Positions 23,384 through 33,783 of a DNA stretch of 64,000 nt are shown in pieces. The first letter of the stretch is position 1. Each line of letters begins with the position of its first letter. Source of the DNA: Adiantum capillus-veneris (lineage: Eukaryota; Streptophyta; Polypodiopsida; Polypodiales; Pteridaceae); assembly GCA_014529385.2 (NCBI GenBank), contig CM043942.1, positions 62,763,184-62,827,183 of the forward strand, in the 5' to 3' direction. The notes beneath the pieces were generated by a model, which was not told the DNA's origin, did not search any database, and saw only the letters and a list, made by a program, of their open reading frames with translations. The position numbers and the translations under genes are program-made.

Positions 23384-23990
23384 TGTGTAGGGTGTGATTT
23401 AAGATATAATATCAGCTCCGATTATAAGATCAGTATTGGGATTGTGATTAAAATAAAGACTGACCTATAATTTAGCGTATCCCAAAGCCATTTTGCATAT
23501 TACAATCTTACAAATTCGCCCACGAGTATTATTGGCATGAGAAACAGTGATACCGTGGGTTGCCAAGGAGTGAGACCCAATATTCTTCTTTCTCCCAAAA
23601 AGCTAAAGGATTTTCACTGGTTTGTTTGGCTAGCTGAGTGGCAATTGATTGTATGTAGCTCATTGTGGTGTTTCAACTTTTCTGCCTCAAACCATGTTAG
23701 AAAAAGCTCATTCTTTTGTGGATTAGGGAGTGTGGGAATTACCCCCCCAAGCAAAAGAGCTCCACGAGCTTTAGTAAGCACGATGTAGGATCGATCATCT
23801 AGCCGAAATCGGATAGAGATCCTGGTTCACTATGTAGGGTGTGATTTGAAATATAATTTCAGCTCCGATTGTAAGATCAGTATTGGGATTGGGATAAAGA
23901 TAAAGAGTGACCTACAATTCAGCATATCCCAAAGCCATTTTGCATATTACAATCTTAGAGATTCGTCCGCGAGTATTATTGGTATAAGAA
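23105..23990. repeat. 445-bp tandem duplication in left arm
   Basis: Two direct copies of the protease-RT linker with a period of 445 bases; for example TTGCCAAGGAGTGAGACCC begins at 23115 and 23560. The junction reads across CACGGTATCACTGTTTCT on the minus strand. The right arm has the same junction with a period of 433 bases, so the duplication predates the separation of the two arms. Confidence 0.85.
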
Positions 23991-24577
23991 TCAGTGATAC
24001 CGTAAGCAAGATCTTTGACCAAACGTTGAGGAACCAGAGCTTTGTTAGTGTATGAAACAACAGACCCCGAATCCCATAGTGCATCAAGTCGAAAAGACTG
24101 CTCATGTAAAAATTTGATCCAAGTTTCAGAATAGAAAGCACGATTATACTTGGGATCAAAATTGATGATACTGCAATTATTTATAGGCAGAGTAGGGACC
24201 TCGTTGGTAGGGGCTTCATTAGCAATTTCTGTCATAGCAATTACATCAGACAGATCATTAACAATCCCATGAACATGATCAATCTTAGTCTCAAGGGTAG
24301 CTAACTGATTTTCAACAAAACGAATCTCTTGCTGCAATTGATCACACTTGATATGTATCTCCTGTATAGCCTTTAGAATAGCCTGATGATTTTTATTGCA
24401 AATTTGAATATACTCACAAGCTTCTTTTAGAGGATGATCTCGAGAAGTAGAAGCTTCATGTATATCTGTGTTTAGTTGTATTGATGATGGATTCTGTTGA
24501 TATCTTTCCTGATGTCTACTTGTTTCTTTGTTGGCAAAGAAATGGCTAGAATCAGGTTCCATTTTCTGATTCATCAT
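23912..24577 (-). pseudogene. pararetroviral coiled-coil and aspartic protease, left arm
   Basis: A 221-codon frame on the minus strand. The N-terminal half is a predicted coiled coil (CEYIQICNKNHQAILKAIQE and the following heptads to about residue 90). The C-terminal half is a retropepsin-like domain with active-site D-S-G (ALWDSGSVVSY; Asp codon at 24072-24074). The protease would cut the viral polyprotein. It is separated from the upstream coat-protein frame by one TGA that is TGG in the right arm (30109-30111), so the two parts were once continuous. Confidence 0.75.
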
Positions 24578-24583
24578 CCTGCA

Positions 24584-26941
24584 TCATTCTTCTCTTTGAG
24601 CTATAGCAGGGGCTTCTTCAACCATATCCCTAAAAAGGGGTAGTGGCTCAAACTTTTGTTGATCTTTTCGGGACAGGTAAAGCTTAAGAGGAGGATATTT
24701 GTTTCTCCATTCTTTTAGCTCTTCTGATGAACTCGAACTTGACTCTGGACTAGAGGATTGAACCCTTCTTTGCTTAGGAAAGGAGAAAGGTTTTCTTACC
24801 ATATTATGTAGTCGAGGTTCATTGTCATCAGAAAAGTTAGGCTTGTCAGAAGTCTTTAAGATAGAAAAACTTTCAAAAGTAGATTCCTCATCAGCATCAA
24901 AATCAATATATTTTGCAATAGGGAAGTCCTTTTGCAGGGTATTGCAATAGATTACCTCATATTCATATCTATCTTTCAGGATAGCATTTCCAATGATCTT
25001 TTTGGGCATTTTGGTGCGATATGGCCAGGCTTGTTACAGATATAGCATATAACTTGCCTTCACTCTTCTTTACTCAATTTTCTTTTCTTGCGAATAACCT
25101 TGAATCTTTTTCCAAATTTGTTTCGGCGGGCTTTGACCTTACAACTGCATTCTTTAGAGGTTCTGCATCCAAATGCCTTAGCTTTCGTCTCTTTTTCACA
25201 GAAACTGATATTAAATCTCTTTATCTGCTTTATTTCCTTTCTGACTCTTATTCTAGCACACTCCAAGTCTGTAACTTCATCTATGAAGAATTTATTTATG
25301 CTAAAGAAAAGTTTTCATCTACATGCAAACCTGCTGTTTTAATCCTTTCCTTAATCAAGTTAGAGAAAGGCCCAAGAAAAGAATTCACATAATACTGTTT
25401 ATACTCTGCTTTGAATATCCACCAGGAAAATCATACATGAGTTGTGTCATGTGCTGTTGATATTTCTTAACCTGGGTTAAGTCACAGAGTTTGCTTCTGA
25501 AAAAGCTTCTTTGTTGCGTTCCAACATCTTGTTAGTAGATCCCAAAAACTGCATAACAAGGGCTGCAAAAAATAGAGAAATCACATTATCAAAGTTTTCT
25601 CGTCCTTCAGGACCACCTTGCATGATATAGGCTTTATTGTCCAGACTAAGGTCATCCCACCAGGCTCTCAGCATTCCCTGAAAACCTGCAATAATCATAG
25701 ACACAGATTGTCTCTGTGTCAGATCCTTATAGTTGATTCCATAATGGGCTTAGTTGTAGATAAATTCGAAAACCTTCCAGATCTGTTCTTGAGAAAGACC
25801 ATCAATGTCGAATGTTGTCATATCCCCGATCTTTGTTACTCCTTTTAAATTCGAGGAGTTTGACGAAGGTGATTCCACTTTGACTCCTCCTGTTTCCATT
25901 TTGATAAGATTCATTACCCAATCTTCTTCATAAGAATGAAGCATAATCTCGAAACTGATTACTGACTCATCATCAGAGGAAACCTCTAGGATAGGAAATA
26001 TTTATGGTAGCAGCACATCTAGTTCCTCTTCCTCATACAGCATGCATGCATCATCTTTAAAAACTGTCCAGTCACTATCCTCTAGTAGGGTAGTTCTAAC
26101 AGCTTTACCTTATTGTTGTCGTTGCTCCCAAGTTTGGACTTGAGCATTAATTCCCCATCTAGTTTGGAAATATTTATGGTAGCAGCACATCTAGTTCCTC
26201 TTCCTCATACAGCATGCATGCATCATCTTTAAAAACTGTCCAGTCACTATCCTCTAGTAGGGTAGTTCTAACAGCTTTACCTTATTGTTGTCGTTGCTCC
26301 CAAGTTTGGACTTGAGCATTAATTCCCCATCTAACATTAGGATTAAACCCATCTTCTAAATCCTCTGTTGCAAATGGTGACATATTTGTAGAAAACTGGG
26401 TTACTGATTCAATAGTGGGTTCATGCGAAACGGTTGAAAACATCCTTCGAAAAGTTTGGTCACTAGATTGATTATCATACTCAATTACTTGCACGAGCTT
26501 TGCTTCTTTACCCTCTTTCTTATCTTTCATTTCTTGATAGAATACCCCCCGGGGAAAAAGAGGTGAAGACTAAGTAAGCAGGGAAAGTTTGTTAAGTACC
26601 TGGTACTGTAAAGCAGTAAGCTCTTTCAGAGCATTAGTGTGTCAATTCGCAGAAGACTCCAAAGGTTGTAACCACGTATTTGGAGAAGGCACGATATATG
26701 ACATACAATGAGACAAATCTTTATCATTGATATCCTTATGATTCAAGACCGCAATTCCATTAGCAACATAAGCAGAAGCCATGATGTGGTTGCATAATTT
26801 ACATCGGAATAAACCTTCTAAATCCTTGTAACTTTCTGGATGAAGATAGGTCAGAGATGGATGTGATCTAACAGATGAAGTCGATTCAACAGAGCTCGAT
26901 GTAGAGGTATAGTACTGGGAATTAGACAATACAGATTCCAA
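24584..26941 (-). pseudogene. pararetroviral coat protein region, left arm
   Basis: Broken minus-strand coat-protein region. It begins in frame right after the movement-protein stop, with a Cys-rich segment (CKLCNHIM...LNHK). A TGA near 26642 replaces a Trp present in the right arm. Further on come an acidic region, the conserved MSMIIAGFQGMLRAWWDD segment (25704-25640) typical of caulimovirid capsid proteins, a basic region, and a CCHC zinc knuckle C-X2-C-X4-H-X4-C at 25047-25006. An acidic/serine-rich tail runs to 24584. Several frameshifts and a 171-bp internal duplication break it. The product would package the pregenomic RNA. Confidence 0.75.
25994..26335. repeat. 171-bp tandem duplication, left arm only
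   Basis: Two direct copies, each starting GGAAATATTTATGGTAGCAG and ending CCCCATCTA, with a period of 171 bases. The right arm has one copy (about 28515-28690). The length is a multiple of three, but the surrounding frame is already interrupted. The event postdates divergence of the arms. Confidence 0.9.
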
Positions 26942-27793
26942 CTACTTCTTGGACTCTGATCGACCAAGTATCTTATACTGGTCTGTAGAACCTAGCCTTT
27001 GCATTTGCAAAAGAGTTAGTGCAGTCACTTCATTTAGAAGGGTCTTAGAAATGTCCAACTGCCATTCATGAGGGAATTGGACTTCTTGCCAAGTGATCGT
27101 TTCAGGTAAGGTACCCTGAGTGGTCTCGTCAACCTTCATGACAATATTTTGTCCCTTGACAAGAGAAGCATCCTCTTGTAAGTACCCAGAATTGTATACA
27201 GAAGGTAAACATGTGTTCACAGTTCTAATGATCATGCGATATGCGACTTGCAGGTGATCTGAACTATATTTGAGATCTAAACCATGGATATTGATTAGCA
27301 AAGAGACAATCTCATCGAAGTATTTGTCAGTGAGACTACAAGGGAAGTTAGGAAAGCATTCTATATAGATAGGTACGTTTGAAAGGCTTCCTTGCAAGAC
27401 ATTAATAGTTTGGTCTGCCAAATTTTTATGCATAGTGTCCAATAATGCTCCAATGCATGACACATTCAAGCCTTTGTGAAACAAGGGGATTATGCCTATG
27501 GCTATATATCCTATATGCATAAACTCATGACCTTTCTTCAAAGCTTTTTGCATAAAGTCAGAAAACTCTTCAAAGAGATGGATAATATGATTATCCGTCT
27601 CACTGTCTCTGACAGTAAGTTTCCCATGTGTTTCATGATACAGCAGGTTGGTTGAAAGGACAAACACCTAACAATGCTTATAGATTTGCGCAGAAGATAC
27701 CTTTGGGAGGCTCCATTTTCCAGAGGGATTAGCTTCGTCGAATTCGATATGATCAGAAAGTAACTTCTTAAAGCAAGAAATGATCATAGCCAT
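26942..27793 (-). pseudogene. pararetroviral movement protein, left arm
   Basis: A 30K-superfamily-type movement protein, which would widen plasmodesmata for cell-to-cell spread. The likely start ATG is at 27793. A single TAG at 27670-27668 interrupts it after about 41 codons, and the next 241 codons are open. Landmarks are HIGYIAIGIIPLFHKGLN, then the conserved VPIYIECFPNFPCSL block and LQVAYRMIIRTVN, matching the core of caulimovirid movement proteins. It ends at TAG 26944-26942 and the coat-protein frame continues immediately in the same frame, which suggests a polyprotein boundary. The right arm has no counterpart. Confidence 0.8.
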
Positions 27794-28048
27794 AATGACA
27801 GAGGTTAAGGCTTCACACAGTTAGGTGTTGTTGAGCGCTATTAGAGTACTAGGGTGCTAAGCACTTCCTAGTAAACTTGATTGGAAGATGTAAAGAGCTA
27901 ACAGTGTCTGTGTCTGAGCGGCACCAAGCCTAGCGACGGCGACTTAAAGAGCTATGGGCTTCCAATTTCACTATATGAAGGTACTCATTAATCAGCTTTC
28001 AACAATTACCACTTACTGTAATAAAGCACTTAAAGCAACTATAACAAA

Positions 28049-28060
28049 GCTCTGATACCA
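28049..28060 (-). promoter_or_regulatory. tRNA-iMet primer-binding site, left arm
   Basis: Minus-strand TGGTATCAGAGC, a perfect 12-base complement of the 3' end of plant initiator tRNA-Met. In caulimovirids this site primes minus-strand DNA synthesis and marks the conventional genome start. It lies 256 bases before the movement-protein ATG and only 16 bases from the start of the inverted right arm. Confidence 0.85.
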
Positions 28061-28103
28061 ATTTAAGTAGGATTTAGCTTATGTTGCTAATGGAATTGAG
28101 GTC

Positions 28104-30071
28104 TTGAATCATAAGGATATCAATGATAAAGATTTATCTCATTGTATGCCATATATCGTGCCTTCTCCAATTACGCGGTTACAACCTTTGGAGTCTTCTG
28201 CGAATTGGCACACTAATGCTCTGAAAGAGCTTGCTGCTTTGCAGTACCAAGTACTTAACAAACTTTCCCTGCTTACTCAGTCTTCACCTCTTTTTCCCCG
28301 GGGGGTATTCTATCAAGAAATGAAAGATAAGAAAGAGGGTAAAGAAGCAGAGCCTGTGCAGGTGATTCAGTATGATAATCAATCTAATGACCAAGCTTTC
28401 CCAAGGATGTTTTCAACCGTTTTGCATGAACCCGCTATTGATTCAGTAACCCAATTTCCTGCAGATATGTCACCATTTGCAACAGAGGATTTGGAAGATG
28501 GGTTTAATCCTAATGTTAGATTGGGAATTAATCCTCAAGTCCAAACTTGGGAGCAACGACAACAACAAGGTGAAGTTGTTAGAACTACCCTACTAGAGGA
28601 TAGTGACTGGACAGTTTTTAAAGATGATGCATGCGTGCTGCATGAGGAAGAGGAACTAGATGAACTAGATGTGCTGCTACCACAAATATTTCATATCCTA
28701 AAGGTTTCCTCTGATGATGAGTCAGTAATCAGTTCCGAAATTATGATTCATTCTTATGAAGAAGATTGGGTAATGAATCTTATCAAAATGGAAACAAGAG
28801 AAGTCAAAGTGGAATCACCTTCGTCAAAACTCCTCGAATTTAAAAGGAGTAACAAAGATCGGGGATATGACAACACTCGACATTCATGGTCTTTCTCAAG
28901 AACAGATCTGGAAGGTTTTCGAATTCATCTACAACTGAGCTCATTATGGAATCAATTATAAGGATCTGACACAGAGATAATCTGTGTCTATGATTATTGC
29001 AGGTTTTCAGGGAATGCTAAGAGCCGGGTGGAATGACCTCAGTCCGGACAGTAAAGCCTACATCATGCAAGGTGAGCCCGAAGGACGAGAAAACTTTGAT
29101 AATGGGATTTCTCTATTTTTTGCAGCCCTTGTTATGCAATTTTTGGGATCTACTAACAAGATATAGGAACGCAACAAAAAAGCTTTTTTCAGAAGCAAAC
29201 TCTGTGACTTACCCCAGGTTAAAAAATATAAACAGCACATGACACAACTCATGTATCATTTTTCTGGTGGATATTTCAAAGCAAAGTATAAACAGTATTA
29301 TGTGAATTCTTTTCCTGGGCCTTTTTCTAACTTGATTAAAGAAAGGATTAAAGCAGCTAGTTTACATGTAGATGAAAACCTTTCTCTAACACAAATAAAT
29401 TCTTTTATAGATGAAGTTACAGACTTGGAGTGTGATAGAATAACGATCAGAAAAGAAATAAAGCAGGTAAAGGGATTTAATACTAGTTTCTGTGAAAAAG
29501 AGACGAAAGCTAAAGCATTTAGATGCAGAACCTCCAAAGAATGCAGTTGTAAGGTCAAAGCCCGCCGAAACAAATTTGAAAAAAAATTCAAGGTTGTTCA
29601 CAAGAAAAGAAAATTGAGCAAAGAGTGCGAAGGCAATTTAGATGCTACATCTGTAACAAGCCTGGCCATGTCGTACTTGAATGCTCAAAAAGATCAAAGA
29701 AGTTTGGAAATGCTGTCATGAAAGATAGATACGAATATGAGGTAATCTATTGCAATACCCTGCAAAAGGACTTTTTTATTGCATAATATTTTGATTTTGA
29801 TGCTGATGAAGAATCTACCCCTGAAAGTTCTTCTACCTCAGACACTTCTAACGAGACTAACTTTTCTGACAACAGCGAACCTCGACTACATAATATGGTA
29901 AGAAAACCTTTCTCCTTTCCTAAGCAAAGAAGGGTTTAATCCTCTAGTCCAAAGTCGAGTTCGAGTTCATCAGAAGAGCTAGAAGAATAGAGAAACAAAT
30001 ATCCTCCTCTTAAGCTTTACCTGTCCCGAAAAGAACAACAAAAGTTTCAGTCACTACCCCTTTTTAGGGAT
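28104..30071 (+). pseudogene. pararetroviral coat protein region, right arm
   Basis: Opens at an ATG-started frame of 285 codons (28104-28961) that continues past the site where the left arm has TGA. It is followed by frames at 28984-29166 (capsid segment MSMIIAGFQGMLRAGWND), 29239-29721 (basic region) and the zinc knuckle C-X2-C-X4-H-X4-C at 29643-29684, which is read in a different frame from the basic region. The Ser/Glu-rich tail then runs into the protease frame without a stop near 30072. At least three frameshifts or stops break the product. Only one copy of the 171-bp unit is present. Confidence 0.75.
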
Positions 30072-30749
30072 ATGGTTGAAGAAGCTCCTGCTATACCTCA
30101 AAGAGAAGAATGGCGCAGGATGATGAATCAGAAAAGGAAACCTGATTCTACCTATTTCTTTGCCAACAAAGAAACAAGTAGACATCAGGAAAGATATCAA
30201 AAGAATCCATCATCAATACAACTAGACACGGATATACCTGAAGCTTCTACTTCTCGAGATCATCCTCTAAACGAAGCTTGCGAGTATATTCAAATTTGCA
30301 GTAAAAATGATCATACTATTCTAAAGTCTATACAGGAGATACATATCAAATGTGATCAATTGCAGCAACAAATTCGTTTTGTTGAAAATCAGTTAGCTAT
30401 CCTTGAGACTAAGATTGATCATGTTCATGGGATTGCTAATCATCTGTCTGATGTAGTTGCTATGACAGAAATTACTAATGAAGCCCCTACCAACTGGGTC
30501 CCTACTCGGCCTATAAATAATTGCAGTATGATCAACTTTTATCCCAAGTATAATCGTGCTTTCTATTTTGAAACTTGGATCAAATTTCCATATGAGCAAT
30601 CTTTTCGACTTGATGCACTATGGGATTCAGGGTCTGTTGTTTCATACATTAACAAAGCTCTAGTTCCTCAGCGTTTGGTCAAAGATCTTCCTTACAATAT
30701 CACTGTTTCTTATGCCAATAATACTCGTGGCGAATTTCTAAGATTGTAA
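30072..30749 (+). pseudogene. pararetroviral coiled coil and aspartic protease, right arm
   Basis: A 225-codon frame running from the coat-protein tail (MVEEAPAIPQREEW) through the coiled coil into the retropepsin-like domain with ALWDSGSVVSYINKALVP (Asp codon 30624-30626). It confirms that coat and protease were once one reading frame, since the equivalent Trp codon is TGA in the left arm. It ends at a stop after a frameshift near 30735. Confidence 0.75.
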
Positions 30750-31570
30750 TATGCAAAATGGCTTTGGAAAATGCTAAATTACAGGTCACTCTTTATCTTC
30801 ATCCCAATCCCAATACTAATCTTACAATCGGAGCTGATATTATATCTCAAATCACATCCTACACAGTGAACCCTAATCTCTCTATCCGATTTCGGCTAGA
30901 TGACCGATCTTATACCGTGCTTACTAAAGCTCGTGGAGCTCTTTTACTTTGGGGGGTAATTCCCACACTCCTTAATCCACAAAAGAATGAGCTTTTTCTA
31001 GCATGGTTTGAGGCAAAAAAGTTGAAACACCACAATGAGCTACAATCAATTGCCACTCAGCTAGCCAAACAATCCAGTGAAAATCCTTTAGCTTTCTGGG
31101 AGAAAGAAGGATATTGGGTCTCACTCCCTGACAACTCACGGAATCATTGTTTCTTATGCCCGTGGGCGAATTACTAAGATTGTAATATACAAAATGGCTT
31201 TGGGATATACTAAATTGCAGGTCACTCTTTATCTTCATCTCAATCCCAATACTGATCTTACAATCGGAGCTTATATTATATCTCAAATCACACCCTACAC
31301 AGTAAACCCTAATCTCTATCCGATTTCGGCTAGATGACCGATCCTACACCGTGCTTACTAAAGCTCGTGAAGCTCTTTTGTTTGGGGGGTAATTCCCACA
31401 CTCCCTAATCCACAAAAGAATAAGCTTTTTCTAGCACGGTTTGAGACAGACAAGTTGAAACACCACAATGAGCTACAATCAATTGACACTCAGCTAGCCA
31501 AACAAACCAGTGAAAATCCTTTAGCTTTCTGGGAGAAAGAAGAATATTGGGTATCACTCCCTAGCAACCC
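30715..31570. repeat. 433-bp tandem duplication in right arm
   Basis: Two direct copies of the protease-RT linker; ATATTGGGT occurs at 31111 and 31544. The internal junction (ACTCACGGAATCATTGTTTCT) matches that of the left arm. The second copy has small deletions, for example near 31311, that shift its frame. Confidence 0.85.
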
Positions 31571-32290
31571 ACAGCAAGCAAGATTAAAGGCTACTCATCC
31601 TAGAATGTCTTTAGAAGACTCGAAGCTATACAAAGAAAAGATTGATCAGCTGCTTGAAAATGGTGTAATAGTTCCCTCTAACAATGCTTTTGCATGTCAG
31701 GCTTTCTATGTGAATAATCACTCAGAAAAGAAACGAGGGTAGAAGCGGCTAGTGATTAATTATAAACCAATTAATGATTGACTTGACGCAAGGCAATTTT
31801 TTTTACCATTGAAGGATGATCTACTTTACAGAATCAAGGATAGTAAGGTATTCTCAAAGTTTGATCTAAAGAGCAGGTTCTGGCAATTTAAAATACGACC
31901 TGCTGATCGCTACAAAACCAGTTTTGTAGTCCCACAAGGAATGTTTGAATAAACTGTATTGTCCATAGGACTAAAGCCAGTCCCATCACTCTGTCAAGAA
32001 CGCATTGAGGTTTTATTTTCAGATTGCAGAGAATTCTTAATACTGTACATTGATGATATTCTTGTCTACTCTAAGGACATTGACAACCATATCAAGCATC
32101 TTAACAGGTTTTTGCAAAAGCTCCAAACCACTGGATTAGTACTTAATCTAAACAAAATGGAGCTTTGTCAACCACACACTACTTTTTTGGGGGTGGAAAT
32201 CTCCTCTGGCTGCATACAAATGCAAAACCATGTTTTGAAGAAATTATTGGATTTTCCGAATCAACTGCAAGATCGCAAACAGGTTTAATC
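31455..32290 (+). pseudogene. pararetroviral reverse transcriptase, right arm
   Basis: RT region aligned to 23383-22556. An open stretch of 95 codons (31455-31742) ends in TAG where the left arm has Lys. TGA at 31779-31781 replaces Trp and TAA at 31950-31952 replaces Arg. A further open stretch (31959-32288) carries CQERIEVLFSDC and the catalytic YIDDILVYSKDID (YIDD at 32046-32057), then the connection region. Three in-frame stops make this copy non-functional. Family assignment rests on the clear RT motifs and on synteny with the left arm. Confidence 0.8.
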
Positions 32291-32299
32291 CTTTGTCGG

Positions 32300-32853
32300 A
32301 TGTCTACAATGGATAGCACCACAATACTCTCATCTTGCGAAGGATTTACTCCCATTCAAGCAATTAGAAAGGAGTAAAGATTTTTTTTTGTCTAAGAATT
32401 TGTCTATCACCGTGTATAGATAAAGGAGATCTGGCAAAAACTACCTTCCTCACAAATTCTTACCAATAATCTTTTGATTGTATATTCAGACGTATCCGAA
32501 GAAGCATGGGGAGGTATATTGTGTGAACAAGTAAATGATACTCCTATCATTTGTAGATGGGCTTCTGGAAGATTCAAAGATGCTGAGCAGCGGTATCATT
32601 CAATTCAACGAGAACTACTAACTGGTGTGAATGATGTGTTATCATTCCGATTACTTCTACTGGGGATCCCTTTCACACTAAGGAGTGACTTAGCATTTTG
32701 ATAAGTTCCTCCAAGAAAAGAATGCAAGAAAAGTGGGAAATGCTCGTATATATAGATGGACCTACAAGCTGAGTCATTTTGATGTAACTTATGAATATGT
32801 CCTTGGTTGTAAAAATAATATTGCTAATTTGCTATCTCGCGTCAAGGCAACCT
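32300..32853 (+). pseudogene. pararetroviral RNase H, right arm
   Basis: RNase H domain with IVYSDVSEEAWGGIL (catalytic Asp, GAC at 32489-32491), HSIQRELLTGV (Glu) and LRSDL (Asp) in an open frame from 32474 to 32701. A frameshift precedes the final conserved segment, which includes the YEYVLGCKNNIAN-like text and ends near TAA 32851-32853. Unlike the left arm it keeps the first catalytic Asp, but upstream stops in RT separate it from a usable start. Confidence 0.7.
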
Positions 32854-32882
32854 AAGCAAAGATGTCACATAGCACTTAGCAG

Positions 32883-33090
32883 TGACGTAAGATATACCTT
32901 ACTTTTGTAAAATATATGCACCAAAGTCTTCTCGTGGACACCTGTCAAGATAAGTGTACTAGAGTAACCTGCACTCACATATGCCGAAAGCCCTCTAGGC
33001 AACACCTGTAAAGATACCCGCATGCTAAAAGCAATCCGCACTTGCATATGCTGGAAGCTATCCTGGCTCCTTTACTATAAAGGAAGGAGG
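32883..33090 (+). promoter_or_regulatory. pararetroviral promoter region, right arm
   Basis: Contains TGACGTAAG (32883-32891), an as-1-type core like that of the 35S promoter, and CTATAAAGGAAGG with TATAAA at 33076-33081, about 190 bases downstream. The region lies between pol and the leader, as expected for the pregenomic RNA promoter. Both elements have counterparts in the left arm. Activity today is unknown. Confidence 0.55.
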
Positions 33091-33354
33091 TCTCAAATGA
33101 AAACGGCGACCTTGATCACCACTCCAGAGCTAATAGCTTCTTACCTATAGAGCACTCATTAGTCAAGCCTTACCCTCGTAGTTCATCTCTGTGAAGCTTG
33201 TAATCTTCTATGACTGCTATCATAAATCAAGTACCTCTTTTGTTCTACGTTGTCTGTGTTATTTAAATCGTTTCCGCATCTCCCAATTCTGTTAGTGTCT
33301 TCTCAATCATAGTCTGTATGTCTCTTAATCATAATTGCCTCTCTCTCTCTATTT

Positions 33355-33640
33355 GATTTGTAACCCATATCAGTGCATTCCAAGAGACAACCTTCCAGAC
33401 AGGGAGCTCCTCAAGCACTTTTGTGCTTAATGAAGTGCACCACATCTAGCATACATGTTGAGCAAGGTAGTGCCAAGCACAACGTTTCTTTTAACAACCT
33501 TTCACTAACAATATCATCATGAAATCTTTTACCCATATCAACATCTTGTGTAATGCCACATGCCTTAGCAAGCATGCATTCCACAGTAAATACAACAGTC
33601 ATGAAAGATACTAACATCGAGCTCCTCCTGCAAGCGAGCA
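33355..33640 (-). pseudogene. PPR protein gene fragment 2
   Basis: Minus-strand PPR fragment with text such as KACGITQDVDMGKRFHDDIV and a downstream EVLEELPVWKVVSWNAL-like segment in another frame. It matches the fragments at 5430-5760 and 6300-6420. It directly abuts the right pararetroviral arm and the second exon of the IFT20-like relic, so it is probably an inserted piece. Stops and frameshifts are present. Confidence 0.6.
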
Positions 33641-33783
33641 ATCTCTTCCCTCTGAGCTTTCAGTCTTTGTGGTCGGGATGCAATCTCCAGTGCTACTGAA
33701 TGTCACAAATCTATGGCTTCTTGCTTTGCACTTTCCACCTTCTGAGCTTCCTCACCAAGTTGGTCAAGAATCTGCTTCGACGT

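Larger units (their letters stand above)
21331..28060 (-). mobile_element. endogenous caulimovirid, left arm
   Basis: Minus-strand endogenous pararetrovirus. Order from 28060 leftward: primer-binding site, movement protein, coat protein with CCHC knuckle, aspartic protease, reverse transcriptase, RNase H, then a non-coding region with an as-1-like site and TATA box. This order, the tRNA-Met site and the lack of LTRs and integrase identify Caulimoviridae. Adjacent domains tend to be in one frame, suggesting a single ancestral polyprotein like that of petuviruses. Stops, frameshifts and a private 171-bp duplication inactivate it. The arm from 21331 to about 26773 is repeated in inverse orientation at 28077-33340. 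Fern-restricted endogenous lineages of this family are known; the genus here is not determined. Confidence 0.85.
28077..33340 (+). mobile_element. endogenous caulimovirid, right arm
   Basis: Plus-strand copy that mirrors 26773-21331. It starts inside the coat-protein N-terminus at GCTTATGTTGC, so the primer site, leader and movement protein are missing. It then holds coat protein, protease, RT, RNase H, promoter region and the outer end finishing at ATCATAATTG. The protease segments of the two arms are about 85% identical by eye and their stops fall at different places, so they decayed separately. A PPR fragment begins directly after the right boundary. Confidence 0.85.
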
